NCBI RefSeq assembly: GCF_014647835.1
Contig: NZ_BMPY01000018.1
Coordinates: 62,001-126,000, forward strand
Direction of reading: 5' to 3'
DNA from: Microbispora rosea subsp. aerata
GTDB taxonomy: Bacteria > Actinomycetota > Actinomycetes > Streptosporangiales > Streptosporangiaceae
Length of the DNA: 64,000 bases
The notes under the pieces were generated by a model. That model saw nothing but the letters and a program-made list of their open reading frames with translations, did no database searches and was not told the origin of the DNA. Below, in pieces: positions 61,936 to 64,000 of this stretch. Every line of letters starts with the position of its first letter. The first letter of the stretch is position 1. The translations under genes were made by a program, and so were the position numbers.

Positions 61936-64000
61936 ATGACGGCGAAGCGACCCCCGAACGTCAGCTCCGACAGCGGCACCCGCCGGGCGCTCGCGCGGGC
62001 CAGGGACGGCAAGACCCTCGACGCCGCCGAGGCCGCGATCCTGCTGCGCGCCCGCGGCGACGACCTGGACGCCCTGCTCTCGTACGCCTCACGGGTGAGG
62101 GACGCGGGACTGGAGGCAGTCGGCCGGCCCGGCGTCATCACCTACAGCCGCAAGGTGTTCATCCCGCTGACCCGGCTGTGCCGGGACAGGTGCGGCTACT
62201 GCACGTTCGCCACCGCGCCGCACAAGCTGCCCAGCGCCTTCCTGTCCCCCGACGAGGTGCTGGAGATCGCCCGCCAGGGCGCGGCGATGGGCTGCAAGGA
62301 GGCGCTGTTCACGCTCGGCGACCGGCCGGAGGACCGGTGGCGCCAGGCGCGCGAGTGGCTCGACGCCCACGGATACGACGACACGCTGTCGTACGTCCGG
62401 GCGATGGCCATCCGGGTGCTGGAGGAGACGGGGCTGCTGCCCCACCTCAACCCCGGCGTGCTGACCTGGAAGGACCTGCAGCGGCTCAAGCCCGTCGCCC
62501 CCTCGATGGGCATGATGCTGGAGACCACCTCGCGGCGGCTGTTCACCGAGAAGGGCGAGGCCCACTACGGCTCTCCGGACAAGGACCCCGACGTACGGCT
62601 GCGCGTGCTGGAGGACGCGGGCCGCTCCAGCGTGCCGTTCACGACCGGCCTGCTGATCGGCATCGGCGAGACGATCGAGGAGCGCGCCGAGACGATCTTC
62701 GCGATCCGCCGCGTCGCCAGGGAGTACGGCGGCATCCAGGAGGTCATCGTCCAGAACTTCCGCGCCAAGCCCGACACGGCGATGCGCGGGATGCCCGACG
62801 CCGACCTGCACGAGCTGGCCGCGACGATCGCGGTGACGCGGCTGGTGCTCGGGCCGAAGGTGCGGGTGCAGGCGCCGCCCAACCTGATCGGCGAGGAGTA
62901 CGCGCTGATGCTGCGGGCGGGCATCGACGACTGGGGCGGGGTGTCCCCGCTCACGCCGGACCACGTCAACCCCGAGCGCCCCTGGCCGCAGATCGACGAC
63001 CTGGCGGAGCGGACCGCCGCCGCCGGGTTCACGCTGCGCGAGCGCCTCACGATCTATCCCGAGTATGTGCTCGCGGGGGAGCCGTGGCTCGACCCCCGGC
63101 TGCGCGAGCACGTCGCGGCGCTGGCCGACCCCGCCACCGGCCTCGCCCGGCAGGACGCCGTGCTTCAAGGGCGCCCCTGGCAGGAGCCCGACGGCGGCCT
63201 CGTCACCGGCGGGCGGGCCGACCTGCACACCGCCGTCGACACCGAGGGCCGCACCGCCGACCGCCGCGCCGACTTCGACAGCGTCTACGGCGACTGGGAC
63301 GCGCTGCGCGAACGCCTGCCGGGCGCCCGGAGCGGCACGGTCAGGGCGGACGTGCGGGAGGCGCTGCGGCGGGCCGAGAGCGACCCGGCGCGGCTGACCG
63401 ACGAGCAGGCGCTCACGCTGCTCGACCTGGCCGGGGACCAGTCGGGGGCGGGCGCCGACGACGCCGGACTGGACGAGCTGTGCCGCATCGCCGACGGGCT
63501 GCGCCGCGAGGCGGTGGGCGACGACGTCACCTACGTCGTCAACCGCAACATCAACTTCACCAACGTCTGCTACACGGGCTGCCGGTTCTGCGCGTTCGCC
63601 CAGCGGCGCACCGACGCCGACGCCTACACGCTGTCGCTGAGCGAGGTGGCCGACCGGGCGCAGGAGGCGTGGGAGGCCGGGGCGACCGAGGTGTGCATGC
63701 AGGGCGGCATCCACCCCGACCTGCCCGGCACGGCCTACTTCGACATCGCCCGCGCGGTCAAGGAGCGCTGCCCCGAGATCCACGTGCACGCGTTCTCGCC
63801 GATGGAGGTCGTCAACGGCGCGAGCCGTACGAACCTGTCGATCGAGGAGTGGCTGCACGCGGCGCGGGAGGCGGGCGTCGACTCGCTGCCCGGCACGGCC
63901 GCCGAGATCCTCGACGACGACGTGCGGTGGGTGCTGACCAAGGGCAAGCTGCCCGCCCGGGAGTGGATCGAGGTGATCACCACGGCCCACAGAATCGGCA
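61936..64000 (+). CDS. fbiC: FO synthase, bifunctional radical SAM enzyme, 3' end outside window
   Basis: Makes FO, the deazaflavin core of coenzyme F420, from tyrosine and a pyrimidine of riboflavin synthesis. 688 codons are present of about 850. The CofG half (about 70-400) has its cluster motif CRDRCGYC (Cys 82, 86, 89) and the CofH half (about 525 on) has CYTGCRFC (Cys 545, 549, 552); both CxxxCxxC sites are intact. [10 protein letters not shown] and [11 protein letters not shown] are family markers. The ATG follows a TAGGGT box. The C-terminal end of CofH is cut by the window edge. Confidence 0.96.
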   Translation, partial: MTAKRPPNVSSDSGTRRALARARDGKTLDAAEAAILLRARGDDLDALLSYASRVRDAGLEAVGRPGVITYSRKVFIPLTRLCRDRCGYCTFATAPHKLPSAFLSPDEVLEIARQGAAMGCKEALFTLGDRPEDRWRQAREWLDAHGYDDTLSYVRAMAIRVLEETGLLPHLNPGVLTWKDLQRLKPVAPSMGMMLETTSRRLFTEKGEAHYGSPDKDPDVRLRVLEDAGRSSVPFTTGLLIGIGETIEERAETIFAIRRVAREYGGIQEVIVQNFRAKPDTAMRGMPDADLHELAATIAVTRLVLGPKVRVQAPPNLIGEEYALMLRAGIDDWGGVSPLTPDHVNPERPWPQIDDLAERTAAAGFTLRERLTIYPEYVLAGEPWLDPRLREHVAALADPATGLARQDAVLQGRPWQEPDGGLVTGGRADLHTAVDTEGRTADRRADFDSVYGDWDALRERLPGARSGTVRADVREALRRAESDPARLTDEQALTLLDLAGDQSGAGADDAGLDELCRIADGLRREAVGDDVTYVVNRNINFTNVCYTGCRFCAFAQRRTDADAYTLSLSEVADRAQEAWEAGATEVCMQGGIHPDLPGTAYFDIARAVKERCPEIHVHAFSPMEVVNGASRTNLSIEEWLHAAREAGVDSLPGTAAEILDDDVRWVLTKGKLPAREWIEVITTAHRIG

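Overview
The window is chromosomal DNA from a high-GC actinobacterium. Mycothiol-dependent formaldehyde oxidation (mscR), F420 synthesis (fbiC), an AccD5-type carboxylase subunit, IdeR-type iron boxes and frequent GTG/TTG starts all point there. Gene order accD5 - birA - class III adenylate cyclase - purK/purE resembles Streptomyces, while the overall style suggests Streptosporangiaceae (inference). No rRNA, tRNA, CRISPR array, phage or intact insertion sequence was seen.

Left third (0-28 kb), mostly housekeeping: accD5 (partial), an ABC exporter, ppc, fdhD, birA, a PH-domain membrane protein, adenylate cyclase, mscR, an iron-regulated bfd-bfr pair, a two-component system, GtrA, a lipoprotein, purK-purE, an MFS pump with a divergent TetR regulator and two operators, UDP-glucose dehydrogenase, an acyl-CoA dehydrogenase, an HxlR regulator and an FUSC-type transporter. 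The stretch 22.7-26.4 kb is worn: a 5'-truncated SDR gene, a small membrane ORF without a normal start, and a relic of a class A penicillin-binding protein.

Middle (27.4-59 kb), one large cell-envelope region: two LytR-CpsA-Psr (LCP) ligases, an IspD/SDR fusion that should make CDP-ribitol, a CDP-glycerol glycerophosphotransferase-like polymerase, two CDP-alcohol phosphotransferases, a sugar/polyol-phosphate nucleotidyltransferase, a glycerol-1-phosphate dehydrogenase-like enzyme, several glycosyltransferases, two GT-C-like membrane proteins, an acyltransferase, a methyltransferase and two paralogous flippase-like UPF0104 proteins. The simplest reading is synthesis, modification and attachment of a teichoic-acid-like anionic wall polymer. 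The block 34.1-40.3 kb (dehydrogenase, nucleotidyltransferase, two CDP-alcohol transferases) is the best candidate for a poorly described pathway. A bacterial voltage-gated sodium channel, an acetoacetate-decarboxylase-like protein and a leucyl aminopeptidase relic sit inside the region.

Right end (59-64 kb): a mannose-1-phosphate guanylyltransferase-like gene, an AlkA-type DNA glycosylase, a small secreted protein and fbiC, which runs off the window.

Unusual features: a GT-C-like gene carrying a perfect 116-bp internal duplication and long degenerate repeats; a 27-bp tandem repeat array bridging two translationally coupled genes; a 32-codon leader ORF coupled to an LCP gene; small direct duplications at the 3' ends of ppc and alkA; and many genes with a TANNNT box 6-8 bases before the start codon, the pattern of leaderless transcripts.
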